Positions 12,001-23,085 of a DNA stretch of 64,000 nucleotides are shown here, piece after piece (position 1 is the first letter of the stretch; each line of letters begins with the position of its first letter). A program made the position numbers and the translations under genes. Under the pieces are notes generated by a model. It ran no database searches. It was not told the DNA's origin and worked only from the letters and a program-made list of their open reading frames with translations. Location of the stretch: NCBI GenBank assembly GCA_029582165.1, contig CM055889.1:31224927-31288926 (forward strand), given 5' to 3'. The stretch comes from Portulaca oleracea (taxonomy: Eukaryota; Streptophyta; Magnoliopsida; Caryophyllales; Portulacaceae).

Positions 12001-13513
12001 TAAATTAGGAGCCACCTTCTTCCTTGGGAGGGTGTCTTTGGAAGGAAACCGAAGAAGGCCCAATTGTACACTTATACCACACGTGCATTTTTGAGTATTT
12101 GGAGAGAAAGGGAGCGAAGGGTTTTTGACGGGGTTGAAATCCAGCTCTTGAAAGACAATTTGATCAAGTTTCTCTTCTTTTGTGTTAGTGGGAAGTTTAG
12201 TTCTTCCTCTTTTGATGTGGTAGATTTTGTGGATAGTCTGTGTTTTGGTTGTACATAATCTTATAGGATGGTAGCTGAGCATCTGATCTTCGGTCCTATT
12301 ATTAATAAATATATATATTTTCTTATAAAAGAAGGATATTCAGCTTGCCTTCTCTGTGCCTTGTTAAGCCTAGATGGCCATGAGAGGTAGATATCTTGCG
12401 ACATGCAAGGTTTCTCCTGTCAATACGTGGAGTCTTCCTTGTGATGCACCTTGTTCCGTTTCTTCAGCCTCTTGTTTCCTTATTCAAGCTTTAGCTGAAA
12501 AGAATTATTGACGTCATAAAGTGGAGTCTGTAGAGCAGCTACTAAAGAAAGGAGTCTTCAGGGTTTAAATTGCTGGAAAAATTTGGGACATTGATGAATT
12601 TTTGTATTGTTCTGTATTTCAATGGCTTTATTAGTTTGCTAATCTCAACACACTATTAACTGCTTGCCAGGGTAACATCAACTTGAAAGAGAGTGTACAC
12701 AATGTCAAGTATGTTATTCAACTACGTTGACCTAATATCTGAATACTGTTAGTGTTGGGCTTGCTTACATTTCCATCATAGCATGGATTTTAATGATATA
12801 TGTTTCTCTTCGCTATTTTCAGAGAATTCTCAATAACAAGCATGAGTGGAGCTTATAGACGGGTGTTCCAAAAACCAATTGATTATGAATGGTAGCTCCT
12901 GCTCTCTCTACTTTTTTGTTCAATATCAAATAGCTAGTAGTTTATGCTGCTTCGTTGCTCAACTTACTGCTGTATTTAGTATTAATAATCGCCATGCTGT
13001 CTAGAATATTATTTTATTCATCTGAGACAAATGTTCTCGGCAGGGAAATACTGAAGTATACAGATCCTACTACACCTTTGGCAGATACCGATTTGGACAT
13101 TATTGCCAAGTCCAAGTCTGCTAACATGCCTCAAGTGGAGAGTACTGCTAACAGTAGCAATGTCACTTCATCTGATTCCATGAATGTGTCAGAAAACTGT
13201 GATCAAGCAGCTCATGGTAATCCTAAACCGAACGATGCAACAAAAAGCTCTAACTGCGCTGTAGAACAGACAGCTTTGAAGCTCACTTTTACCCTTCCAG
13301 CTTCATGCTATGCAACAATGGCTATAAGGGAGCTTCTCAAAACATCGACCTCTGTATGTCTTCATACTGTCATTTTCAATTGCAACTGTGCTTTTGTCGA
13401 GGGAATACATGGGATATGTGTCTGACTTCTGTCATTTGCTTCTGGCATTCTCACTGCATGCACGGGTATATGTTCAGGTTGCATTCCATAAAACATTGAA
13501 TGACCAAGTATAG
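1..13513 (+). CDS. PUS7: PUS7/TruD-family RNA pseudouridine synthase, 3' 17 exons (gene start lies before the window)
   Basis: The enzyme converts uridine to pseudouridine in tRNA and mRNA; plant and animal PUS7 belong to the TruD family. Exons I can join in phase: <1-174, 753-825, 3220-3276, 5074-5153, 5237-5299, 6537-6624, 7300-7402, 7541-7644, 8154-8227, 9499-9563, 9643-9818, 11290-11357, 11442-11502, 12671-12708, 12823-12891, 13044-13353, 13478-13513 (stop TAG 13511-13513). Family landmarks in order: WPEHLGKFLRF at the exon 1/2 junction; FGFSGTKDKRSVSTQR in exon 3, whose GTKDK contains the catalytic Asp (codon 3250-3252) equivalent to the TruD active-site Asp; NRFTIALRGVVAD across exons 5/6; GFINYFGLQRFG across 6/7; MMYVHSYQSYLWN across 9/10; GAYRRVFQKP in exon 15. 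All junctions are GT-AG except 7403-7540, which is AT-AC. The linker in exons 11 and 16 is acidic and Ser/Asn-rich. No stop or frameshift is seen, so the gene looks functional. Exon 14 is the least certain because it is short and poorly conserved. Confidence 0.93.
980..1225 (+). mobile_element. LINE 3' tail remnant (copy 1)
   Basis: This lies in the intron after PUS7 exon 2. It matches the last part of the LINE tail at 11834-12335: the same run of codons around GKFSSSSF and VVDFVD, followed by a CTATTATTAAT stretch and an A-rich end. Stops interrupt the frame. It is a 5'-truncated non-LTR retrotransposon copy, as expected for LINEs. Confidence 0.7.
2061..2265. repeat. Tandem duplication, period about 106 bp
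   Basis: Two diverged copies begin ACAAGGCAACAAGGAA (2061) and ACAAGGCAGCAAGGAA (2167). Both end in TTTTATGTGACAAAAATGATTTC or a close variant. It sits inside a PUS7 intron. The source is not recognised. Confidence 0.6.
2259..2560 (-). mobile_element. LINE 3' tail remnant (copy 2, antisense)
   Basis: Read on the minus strand this is the same LINE 3' end as at 980-1225 and 11834-12335. It has the ERK..VFDEVE-like and GKFSSSSF codons, then CCTATTAGTAATATATC and the 3' tail at the low-coordinate end. It lies in the same PUS7 intron as copy 1 but in inverted orientation. Confidence 0.65.
4010..4411. mobile_element. Mutator-like MITE, 402 bp, with 9-bp target duplication
   Basis: The terminal inverted repeats start GGGAAATTCCATTTGGTAGG and extend about 90 bp inward with mismatches. 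Both ends are flanked by ATATATTAA (4001-4009 and 4412-4420). A 9-bp duplication with long inverted repeats is the signature of Mutator superfamily elements. It contains no coding capacity. It sits in the PUS7 intron between exons 3 and 4 and could fold into a long hairpin. Confidence 0.82.
4444..4640 (+). mobile_element. Truncated Stowaway-like MITE end
   Basis: ACTCCATCCGTATCAAAATA followed by AGTGTCACTTTAG is a diverged Stowaway terminus (compare the complete copy at 32029-32312). I find no matching right end before PUS7 exon 4, so only one end survives. The right limit given here is approximate. Confidence 0.5.
5700..6481. mobile_element. Degenerate hAT-like element with CGGAGG-rich tandem duplication
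   Basis: The left end reads GGATGGCAATGGGTCGGAGG and the right end TGACTGCCATCCCTA, so the ends are inverted copies of AGGGATGGCA. The interior is full of AATCGGAGG and ACCTCC words. A 106-bp unit is duplicated in tandem (5722-5827 and 5828-5933). There is no clear 8-bp target duplication, so the superfamily is inferred from the terminus only. It lies in the PUS7 intron between exons 5 and 6. Confidence 0.5.
7403..7540 (+). other. U12-type (AT-AC) spliceosomal intron in the PUS7 gene
   Basis: The reading frame of exon 7 ends at G7402 with no GT donor nearby. The intron starts ATATCCTT (7403-7410), an exact U12 5' splice-site consensus, and ends AC at 7539-7540. A perfect U12 branch-site motif TTCCTTAAC lies at 7516-7524, about 17 nt from the 3' end. 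Joining G7402 to A7541 restores a Glu codon and gives the expected family sequence DPREGEKDTVRKVREHY with no gap. Intron length is 138 nt. These are direct sequence observations; minor-spliceosome use is inferred from the known consensus. Confidence 0.92.
10190..10880. mobile_element. Degenerate GGGTATGG-rich element remnant
   Basis: The left part has CACTGGCAG then AACCCCAAACCCC. The right part, read in reverse, begins GGCTGGCAATGGGG. Between them are repeated GGGTATGG words (10337-10358, 10778-10860). The layout resembles 5700-6481: GGCAATGGG-type ends around low-complexity guanine-rich repeats. It sits in the PUS7 intron between exons 11 and 12. Boundaries are approximate. Confidence 0.35.
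11834..12335 (+). mobile_element. LINE ORF2 C-terminus remnant (zf-RVT region and 3' tail)
   Basis: This is the longest of three related LINE tails in PUS7 introns. Across two frames it encodes pieces typical of the C-terminal zinc-finger region of plant LINE reverse transcriptases: LVNRSFMCKGD and LPDHC, then a WEGVFGRK segment, then AFLSIWRERERRVFDG and GKFSSSSFDVVDFVDSLCFG. Frameshifts separate the pieces. A CTATTATTAATAAATATA tail and an A-rich end close it. It is a dead, 5'-truncated copy. Confidence 0.78.
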
Positions 13514-14540
13514 TGGCATGGACAACGCATACTTGGGTTCAAATAATCCAACACAGGCTACACAGCATACTTGCGGAGGCAGGTACACTTTCCAGTTGAC
13601 CCTATTAGAATATGCTAATAAAAATTCAGTGGGATAATCCAGGTTGAGTTATAGTGAGCCAGATGGGGTTTATGCAAATCTTTCGGAGGATGCAAGCTTC
13701 CCAAGTGCAGTACAATCAACTCTGCTCCAAGATGTTTGTAGTTTTAGTAACTGTTGAGACATGTGAAGAAAGGCTGGAGAGAAGTTGATAGATTTTCAAA
13801 AGTGAACCTTGTCTAGTTGTCTGTTTTAGTTTTCTGAAGCATACATCTAGAACCCTAGATTGTGGTCATGCGTGATTCTCCTGGGAGTTTCTTCTTGTTG
13901 TTGTGAGCCTGCACAACTCTTAAACTAGGTCGTGATGGTTGACAAACTAGGTCGTGATGGTTTAATATTAGACATATGCTCCCCAAGTATGATACATAAC
14001 ATTAGCCTATATTTTGGATTATTATCGGTGGCAAACCACATATGTAACTAAACATTGTCTCATGAAACACTCTATGACTGTAGGTCCTGTGAAGACAGAT
14101 CACATTGCAGTGACCTATGGTTATCCTCTGCTTTTTCGGTCGCTGAGACTATACAGCTCACTAAAGCAGACATTGGGATGATTGCTAGATGGTAGGCACC
14201 ACACGTGGTTGCTGCCTTTATTCCTGTTTTGCTCATCTTGTAACACCAACATGAATTTTGTTATATTGTCAGTATGTATTTCTAATTAGTGAACCGCGGT
14301 GGCTCTAAATTTTCGTCGTCAAACTTTTATGGTCACCACCACTTTTCCTAGGAAATTTCTTTAGTCAAATCTTTTTGATTTTTGATGATATGGCCTACAA
14401 AGAATCTTCTACAGTAATCTGGTTAACTTCCATCAATGCATAAACTTCAAATTTCTTCTATTAGAGTTTTGGCTGCAACTTCCAATTTGGGCAACATTAT
14501 GAATGTATTGTGGCAAACTTTTCATTTGCACTATATGAAA
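13514..14540 (+). other. PUS7 3' flank, no further gene seen
   Basis: This is A+T-rich sequence after the PUS7 stop, presumably 3' UTR followed by intergenic DNA. The only structure I see is a 19-bp word AAACTAGGTCGTGATGGTT repeated twice (13922-13940, 13944-13962). I find no clear polyadenylation site and no open frame of note. Confidence 0.5.
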
Positions 14541-14829
14541 ATCTATACAATAATACAAGTACAAATATAAATCAAAAGAGAAAAAAAGCGGTAAAGCGTG
14601 TCAAAATGTTTAAAAAAACTAAAATAGGATTTCAAAACGTAGCGCAAAATTATTCCAGTTCATAATCCAAATTGAGAAATACTCACTTGCGCTTTCCAAC
14701 TTATGTCAACTCGCTATGTTTGACTTTATCCGGCCCTTTATAATGCTCTTGTTGTAAAAAGTGGTGTTGTTTAGAGTCATATAGAAGTTAGAACATGTAA
14801 ACCTGTATCACAGTTGAGTTGTTTCTTGA

Positions 14830-15930
14830 GTCAGTAAATATGTGTCTTATACGTTAGGAGGTGTCATATCATATATGGTCTAGTAAACCCAAGTTATGGG
14901 TAAGTCATTGTTTTAGAGTCTGCATGTAAGTGTCTTGCGTTCTATAGAAAGTTTCATGTAAAGGTCTAGGATGAGTCTTTGTTTTAGAGTCTGCATGAAA
15001 GTGTCTTGCATTCTTTAGAAAGTTTCATATAAAGGTCTAGGATGAGTCTTTGTGTTTGCGTCTGCAAGTAAATGTCTTTCAGTCTTTAATAAGTTTTCAT
15101 ACGACGTCTAGGTCATGGGCGAGTCTTTTCTTGAGTCAATATGCGTCTGTCATTCTTAGAAAGTTCCATGTATACCCAGGTCATGGGTAAGTCCTTGAGT
15201 CATTATGTAAAGTGTCTTTCATTCTTTAAGAAGCCTCGTACAGGGTTTAGGTCCTACAAATCATAAGTGAGTCATTGAGTCGTTTCTCGAGTTAGCACGT
15301 AAGGGTCTTTCAGTCATTAAGAAGTTGCATGTAAGGTCCATGTCATGGGTAAATCTTTTCTTAAGTCAATGTGAGTCTTTCAGTAAAACATGCCATGGGT
15401 GGGTTGTTAGGTCATTTCTTGAGTCAGCAAATAAGTGTCTTCTTTCCTTAGAAAAATCTCATATGGGGTCTAAGTCGTGGGTAGGTCCTTCCCTGAGTCA
15501 GCATGTGTCTTTCACTTTAAGGTTGTCAATTGCAAACCCATGTCATGGGTGTGTCTTTGTCTAGAGTTAGCATATAAGTGTTTTTTTTTTTGTAGAAATT
15601 CTAGTATAAGGTCTAAGTCATGGGTAAATTTGTATCTAGAGTCGTCATATAGATACTTGTCTTTTGTTTAGGAAGTCCAGCGTACACCCATGTCATGGTT
15701 GAGTCTTTTTTGTGTTGACATATCGTGTGAGTGTCTTTCTTTTTTTAAGAAATCTAGTGTAAACCTGTGTCATAGGTTAGTCTTTAAGAGTCAACATATA
15801 GGCATTTGCATTTTTGGAAGTCTCATATAGATTTTAGGACATATAGACCCATGTCGTGGGTGAGTCTCTCTCAGGTCAGCATATAGGTGTTTTGCATTTT
15901 TTAGGAAGTCCCATATAGGTCGTTTAGGTC
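14830..15930 (+). repeat. Degenerate tandem repeats, about 95-110 bp, in the element A leader
   Basis: There are roughly ten imperfect copies. Each contains a word like GTCATGGGTGAGTC, a GAGTCAGCATGTAAGTGTCTT segment, and TTTAGAAAGT or a close variant. Element B carries a single related copy at about 39640-39740, so the array expanded in element A or collapsed in B. Confidence 0.7.
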
Positions 15931-16029
15931 ATAAATGCATTGGGATGGGTTTTTCTTCTTTTGTCTAGTGTCAAGGTCCAGGCCTAAGCCAGCAATAAAG
16001 GGAATTTTCGGGATGACGGGAAATTTTGC

Positions 16030-18870
16030 AACTGCCATGGGTCCCGGAGGCACGACATGGAGAATTGCTAGACTTTGAGGACGTGATCCAGCCATGGAAA
16101 ACTACTTCTACCAAAAGCTGCACACAGGGTCAGATAGAACATGGGTTTCCTATACGAAGACAGGGAGGGCATCATCAAAGGAGCTTTAAAGTTAACTACA
16201 TTCCTGGTTGTCAAGCAGTTTGCTTCCGAACTCTGTTAGAGTTGAGAGTCAGTTCTTAGTTCATTCCTTGAATTCAATTGTTCTTGTTGTTATTTGTTCA
16301 AATAGAATTTCGTGCTTGTATTTCTGATTTGAGTTGAAAAGTTCTCTCGTCCATTCACCATCCTCACAAACCAAGTCTGACAAATTCACCTTCTCTTATC
16401 TTTCTATTTTTTGTCTTACACCTTGTTCCCATCCTTTCATTTTCTTGAATCCAGGGTTAGAGAGGAAAAGAGAAATTCAAAAAAGAAAAAAAAGGAGAGT
16501 AATAAAAAAAAGAGTGAAAAACTATAGAGTGGCCAGTTTGAAAACCTCATTGAGGCAAATCAGGCAAAAGGAGAGAATAAGATTGATGAGAGAAGTCAGC
16601 CTACACCTCCCATCCAGCAGGCTGAGCAAAGGAAAAAGTGTTGTCAGAAAAGACCAAGTCTCATAATCTCTCTTAAGTGAATGCTCCTCATTAGAAATGT
16701 CGTAGCTTAACCAAATGTGTCGAGGACAGGGGACTTCTGCCTCACTTTCATTTCACCAACCACATTACCCTTGTCTTTTCATCCAATCTCGACCTACCAC
16801 TTACTACCTATCATTTACGTTCCTAGCCTTTTCCGTCAAACCTTAACCCTCTTCAAAACCCTTTCATTCTTTAAACCAATCCCAAAAGGTTGTGCTAGGA
16901 CCAAGGAGAATAGGAGGCACTCCATGAAGAAGAAGTTCGAAAAAGTGAAAGAAAAAAAAATAGAGTGAAAGCAAGAAAAAAAGAGAGCAAAAAGAAAAAT
17001 AAGAAAAAAAAAATGAGAGAAAGCAAAAGGAAAAAAGAGAAGGAAATGGAGGAAAGCAAAAAAAAAAAAAAAGGAAACAAAATAGAAGAAGAACAGAGGG
17101 GAGAATAAGAAACTAGAAGCTTGAAATAAAGGGTCATGCACACCAGAGAAATAATCCCTTCCTAAACCTTCACCTCATCATCCATACACCTGGGCGGGCT
17201 AGGCAAAAGGAGAGTAAACCCTGGATTTCTATCACCATCATTAACCCTTCGTTTTCCATTTTCCTTTTGTCAGACTTTAACATCATTCCTTCGCCCATGT
17301 CCCATCCTTTTCCCAAGAGATGATGTCTACCCCATCTCTTCACCCTTTCAAGACACCATCATCCTTAAGTGTCTCTTTATCCCCATATTCTAACCTTTTC
17401 CCAAGAGATGATGTTTATCCCAATTGACCATCTCTCATTTCCTTTTAAGGCACGTTCATTCTTAAGTTTCTCCACATCCCATTCATTAATAATATCTCTC
17501 CCATAATCTCTTTCACTAAACACTTTCTAACCGTTCTTTTTAGCCTTTTCACATCTACTGACCCTTTGAGGACTTTTCAGCTCGATCATTAATGTAAATA
17601 TGAGGTTATGTTCTTAATGCCCACTCTCAACATACATGAGTGCAACTAACTTCTCAACAAGAGCAAAAGCCATCCCCATCGGATCAGCAGCTAACTGGCA
17701 GCAACATACATGATCATGAACAGACTCAGAAACAAGCTACTCTAAACTGGGGGCTCACGCGACCCTTGTGACATCATTCAAGACATTTATTGGAGAAAGC
17801 TTCTAAGAGGGAAACCTACTCCCTATCCTTCAAAGTCCTGGATCTTCATTCTCATTGATGTCCTAGTAGTCTCAAAAAAAAAAAAAAAAAAAGAGAGAGA
17901 AAAAAAGAAAAGAAAAGAAAAGAAAAAAGGAAAATAAAAGAAAAAAAGAAAAAAAAAGGAAAAGAGAGGCTAACTTGAAAACCCTTTGGGCGAGTTAGGC
18001 AAAAGGAGAGATCGACACTCGTGACTAAAGACATACCTCCATCGGTGCAACATAGGAAGCAATGCCTCCTTCTATTCCATGGTCTCTATACATCGCATCG
18101 TCAGTTCACCAAACTGGGGGCTTGCAAATCCCCAAGTCGCTCCCCAAAGTAGGACAGTATCGTCGAGAATCTACGCCAAACCGGGGGCTTGGCATACATC
18201 ATCATATTTGCAAGCAATCGAGGTCATCTACGTGAGCATCCAAGAAGCACATCCTTCAGGCCTAGCACCTCCGCCATTTTTCCTTGTCCCCTGGACCGAG
18301 ATGTTCCTCATTCTGAATTTTCCTAAAATTCCCGATAAGTGGCCTTGATTCTTAAGAAGTCATTGTCTTAGGAAAGCATTGTCCAAAAAAAAGGCCTTTT
18401 TTTTAGGAGATCATTGTCCTAGAAAAACATTGTCTTAGGAAGGCATTGTCCTAGAAAACATTGTCTTAGAAAGTTTTTGTCTAAATAAAGGGTCGGGGGG
18501 AATATCTGCATATAGAATTGCATGCATAGAATCATAAAGCATCACGTGTCTATCCTGTCTAAGCATAATAGGTTTGCATTGCATCAGTTGTATCAGAGTC
18601 ACATTGAGTTAAGATCGTCATGCATAGAACCAGTTTGTCATACGTAAAGTCCATAGTCATGTATAAATGCGCAAGTGCATGAATACTTGTGTCAATAAAA
18701 ATGCATTGTTTGTGCAAGAATCTAGTAGATCATTTGCATGCATACTTGCATATTGAAAAGAAAACAACAAAGAAGCGCCAGAACGCAACACTGGGGGCTG
18801 GTTAAGTCCGTACGCCACCTCATTTAGATCGGTCGACATGGTTTCTTATAACTAAGAGCAAGATTAGAGC
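16030..18870 (+). other. Non-coding body of element A with purine tracts
   Basis: There is no credible gene. Long A/G-rich runs lie at 16480-16520, 16930-17110 and 17873-17970; open frames here are low-complexity artefacts. Several AACTGGGGGCTC-like tracts (about 17736, 18112, 18180, 18790) resemble the polypurine tract used by Tat elements. The segment occupies the place where gag-pol would be expected. Confidence 0.55.
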
Positions 18871-18923
18871 AACATCTAATCCAACTCTAGCGGATCAAGT
18901 TAGCATCCAATCAAGTCATAAAC

Positions 18924-19180
18924 CGACTGTCCGACACGAAGGGCAGACTCATCATCCACCAGACACGAATGGCGACTGTCCGACACGAAGGACAGAATCT
19001 TCATCATCCGCCAGACACGAATAGCGACTGTACGATACGAAGGAAAAAATCTTCATCATCCGCCAGACACGAATGACGATTGTCCGACACGAAGGACATA
19101 TTCCTTATCTGCCAGACTCAAATGTTACCTGTCCGACATGAAGGACATATTCTTCACATGACTGATACGGATCAGCGACT
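18924..19180 (+). repeat. Tandem repeat, period 49-52 bp, in element A 3' region
   Basis: Copies start at about 18924, 18973, 19025, 19077 and 19128. Each has CGACTGTCCGACACGAAGGA followed by an ATCCGCCAGACACGAAT segment. Short tandem arrays are known in the 3' untranslated region of Tat-lineage elements. Confidence 0.8.
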
Positions 19181-19630
19181 GGGCGAAATTCAAGAATCTA
19201 TGTTCCCCCAGGGGAATTCCAAACTCATGTAGCCATGAGCAAAGAAGATGTTGGCATCTATGCGCTTAAAGCAAAATTTGAAGTATCACCAACTTTAAAT
19301 TCAACTTAAAGTGCTAAAACAAGCAGTAGCATCCAAGTCATTTCAACGATAACATGCTATAAAAATAAGCTTGTAGAAGAAGTAAAGCATACTGAGGAAT
19401 GAGAGCGGAAGAAGCCATCACTTTTCAAAGCCGAGAACACAAAAAAGAAGAAAATCCAGAAAATAAGAAGGCTAAGAAGAAGCTCCAATTGATAATCACA
19501 AGAGTTCGGTTCACATAGCCATGTGTCATGCCCTCATTTTCCTAGGCTCAAGTCTGATCGACCTTGGGGCTATCTACAATAATTGTGATCAGATTTGTCT
19601 CCTGCATGGCCTGCAAAAGCTGGAGTGAAT

Positions 19631-19820
19631 GCAAAGTTTCCTCTCTTCTCTCTAGTGTCCGGCTGGCCTAGGGAAAGAAGGAGCCTTTGTCTTTTCTCCA
19701 TGGTTGTTGCTAAGGGCCCGAATAAATGCAAAGATTCCTCTCTTCTCTCTAGTGTCCAGCTGGCCTAGGGAAAGAAGGAGCCTTTGTCTTTCCTCCATGC
19801 TTGTTTCCAAGAGCTCAAGC
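19631..19820 (+). repeat. Direct duplication, period 97 bp
   Basis: The first copy starts at 19631 (GCAAAGTTTCCTCTCTTC) and the second at 19728 (GCAAAGATTCCTCTCTTC). They share the GGCTGGCCTAGGGAAAGAAG core or a one-base variant. It is part of the element A 3' region. Confidence 0.75.
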
Positions 19821-20097
19821 TTATACATTTTGAAGGAGGAGCACGGCTAAGTGTGCCCGATAAGGAGGGGTGGTCTTCTCAAAGACTGGAGCATCAAGTC
19901 CCCAAACAAATAGCATTTTCCAATGATCATGCTGACATAAACTGAGGAAAATAAGAGTCGTCGGCATCACGTTCAACGAAGTCTCCAGGCATTGAAAATA
20001 AGAGTTCGGTGCGGTCTCAGTAATAAGAGTCGTCAACATCAGCTCCGACGAAACCTCAAGAATAAGAGCCATTGCCGTCGCATCAAGAGAAGTCTCA

Positions 20098-20760
20098 TCA
20101 TCATCATCATCATCAACATCATCATCATCATCATCATCAACGGCTTCCAGCCTCGCGTCTGGTTAGTCTCGGCATCTGGCCTCTCGTCCAGTTTGTCATC
20201 ATCATCAACAAAAATCCAAAAACAGGGTAGCCCATCGGCGTAAGTCCCCATCAGTATCAGAGCCACTGGTAGAGTTTCGGTGAAGTCTCAACATCAGGGC
20301 CATCGACAGAGTTTCGATGCAGTCCCTTTGGCCTCCAGCGTTGCGTCTGGTTGGTCGGCTTCCAGCCTCGCGTCTGGTTAGTTTAGGCATCTGGCCTCGC
20401 GTCCAGTTTGTAATCGTCGTTGTCAAGAAAAAAAATCCAAAAACAGGGTAGCCTATCGGCGTAAGTCTCCATCACCATCAGAGCCACCGGCAGAGTTTTG
20501 GTGAAGTCTCAACAACCAGGGCCATCGCAAAGTTTCGATGCAGTCCTAATCCTGAGCCACCGACAGAGTTTCGGTGAAGTCTCAACCCCCAGGACCATCG
20601 ACATCGCGATCAGTGAAGTCCCTCGGCATTGAACATGCCAACAATCATCAACATTGACACTGGGAAAGACTGGAATTGACACCAGGAAAGACTGGAACCG
20701 ACACCAGGAAAGACTGGAATCGACACTGGGAAAGACTAGAAAATCAACGTCCATGGGTCA
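20098..20760 (+). repeat. Complex nested repeats with CAT microsatellite, element A 3' region
   Basis: A CAT/ATC trinucleotide run lies at 20098-20141. A block with TCCAGCCTCGCGTCTGGTTA occurs near 20145 and again near 20362 (period about 217), followed each time by AAAAACAGGGTAGCC. Shorter units around GAGCCACCGACAGAGTTTCG and GTGAAGTCTCAAC repeat several times to 20600. An ACCAGGAAAGACTGGAA-type unit repeats at 20660-20740. Confidence 0.7.
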
Positions 20761-21171
20761 TCGGCATCGTGCCCGATAGACTCTCCAACAAATAAGGCGC
20801 CATTCTCGCCTGAGAACACCTATCAGTGCAAGTTCGCCAACCGCGATACAGGACTTAGCTTCCAAGTGTCAGCCCACACTCTCTAGTAGGACGTCTCAAA
20901 ACGTCCGGGAACCCTTCGAGTAGGACGCCCCAAACGTCCGAGACCACCATAAGTAGAGCATCATTCTTGCTCAAGATCGCTATGACAAAGGCGCACACCG
21001 CCACAACAAAACGATGCAGGACGCAGCTTCCAAGCATCACCTTAGGCTTTGCACTCCAAAGTCATATCCTCAGGTTTTGCACCACAAAGTCATATCCCAA
21101 CCGGTGTCCATCAATTCAAGTCTACTTTGATTTTCATCCTATCCTCGGACTCAATCAAAGTGAGTGATATC

Positions 21172-23060
21172 TGTAGACACCGGATTTTGGCACATGAATA
21201 CATAGCAAATCTATATAAACAAAGCAGAAATAAAGAAGAAGAAGCCAGTCGACGAGCTAGTTCAGACATCGAATTTTAGCATAGATTTTATACACTTTTA
21301 ATGTAATTTTTATTATTTCTTTTTTATGTATTTTTAGTTAGGAGATTAGGAATTAGAGAATAAGGGAAGCCAAGCCATGCAAGCCATAAGAGCAAGTGCC
21401 AGAAGTCGCGAGATCGAATCCTCACAAAAACACTCAAAAAAGCATCTCATAAAACCAATAGTATTAGATGTTGTCTAGTGTGAACCACCACTTCCCGAGG
21501 TGGGTGAGTTCACACACCACCGTCCAATGGTGCATGGACGAAGCAAGTACGTCGCCCCTCTCTTGTAGGCTGGTCGGCCTTGGGGGCTCCGCACACGTGG
21601 TCAATTGACCACGTGCCACCGTCCACCCAAGAGCATCCCCCCCTACTGCATGGCGTTTTGTGCTGCTGACTGTTGACTACGAATAATGCATGCATGCATG
21701 TATTCTATCCTACCCCCTCCTCCTATAAATACCATCCCTCTCCAAGCCATTTCACTCAATCATTCACTCATTCCTTCCCCCACACTCTCATTCTCTCATT
21801 TCTATCATCACCTCTATTCTACTATCATTTTTCTACCACCACTTCTATAATCTTTCCACCACATTCTTACCATTATAATATCCATTATTCTATCTTCTTT
21901 AATCCTCTAACCCATATTCTCAACCTATCCTCCCTCATCTCCACATAAACCCAAAAACAATACACAAATCTATCCTAAAACACCACAAAAAGAGCTTTTC
22001 TTCCTATCCTTTTTCCTACCTTTTTCCTTTCCTTCTCCATCACTTTCCTACCATTATTATCTCAATTTCTCCACTCCTTTAAACCCTCTTATATCCGTTA
22101 TCATCTTACCTTCCATTATCCTTTCATAAACTTCACAAAACTCCACAAAAAGCCTACGTTTCTACTACCCAAAAACCCCACAAAAGGCCCCTTTTATACC
22201 CTTTTCTCATCCTTTTTTCTATCATCTTTTCCATCCATTTTTGACATTACTTTGGCAAATTCAAGAGGAGTATTCAAGGATTTCCAAGGCTAATTCAAGT
22301 GAGGTTCAAACACTACAACCAAAGGCTTGGCAAGGCTTCCCTTAGAAAGACATAATGTAAGCTCTTAAGTGTTCTTTCCTTATGTAAATAAGTGTTGTAT
22401 ATGATGTATATTTCTTTCTTTGATTCTTTTGCATGTTCAATGAAGTAATTTTATGAAGTTATTATTTATTTCCCTTCCAAACTTTATCAAAAGCACATTT
22501 TAAACTTTTAGTAGAGTCTTTCCTTTTGTGAGAGGCGAACTCTTAAAGTTTACTTTTCGAGTTCGTAGCCTTACCCCCAAATCCATTCTTGGGTTTCGCA
22601 GGCGAAGTCTTTCTTTCTTTTCTTTTTTGATTTGTCTTGGCTTTTCCCTTAAAAAGTCGGGTGGCGACTCCTATTTCGAACCAAAACACATCGAGGATTG
22701 CATAAACTATGGTTTACATGGTTTTACAATGTATTGATGCAACTTTAAGACATTCTTTGTATATTTCTAAATAATGTTTGCATAAATCACTCTCTTCCGT
22801 GCCTAACATTTAAATGAGCGAATTGGGTTAAATTCAGAAAAGTTTGGAACAAGTGGATGTTCACTCTTAAAGGTTTAATTCAATGACTCATAGAATGCAT
22901 AAGTAAAGAGAAAGTGATTTTACAAAGTATTATTCATGAAATGTATGATTGATTTTCTTAAAGAATTTTCAAAGGTTAAACCCCAACACAAACCACCAAA
23001 TCACACCCCAATCAAAACGTGGACGTTCGAAAGCCCGAACGGCGAGGAAAAATGTCCACA
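21172..23060 (+). repeat. LTR of element A (1889 bp)
   Basis: It starts TGTAGACACCGG and ends TGTCCACA. It is preceded by a segment also found before the 3' LTR of element B (GACTCAATCAAAGTG versus GACTCGATCAAAGTG) and followed by a primer-binding-site-like sequence. It therefore serves as a 3' LTR for its left side and a 5' LTR for its right side. It is the only copy in this window. Confidence 0.82.
21724..21731 (+). promoter_or_regulatory. TATA box of the element A LTR
   Basis: TATAAATA follows a C/T-rich stretch and precedes a C/T/A-rich transcript leader. It is placed like the TATAAATA boxes in the element B LTRs. Confidence 0.6.
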
Positions 23061-23066
23061 GGATTT

Positions 23067-23085
23067 TTGGAGACTCCACTGGGGA
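23067..23085 (+). other. Primer-binding site of element A
   Basis: TTGGAGACTCCACTGGGGA lies a few bases after the LTR end. It resembles the element B site at 38432-38449 (TGGCGATTCGACTGGGGA). Its TGG start would pair with a tRNA CCA tail. Arg-tRNA priming is reported for Ogre elements, but I could not check the tRNA match. Confidence 0.6.

Noticed and set aside
16836..17143. Phe/Leu-rich minus-strand open frames
   Set aside because: They are the reverse of A/G-rich low-complexity DNA in element A; no domain or conserved start.
18924..19180. Possible CRISPR-like array
   Set aside because: Copies are contiguous and diverged with no unique spacers, in a plant retroelement 3' region.
20039..20266. 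Met-rich minus-strand open frame
   Set aside because: It is a translation of the CAT/ATC microsatellite.
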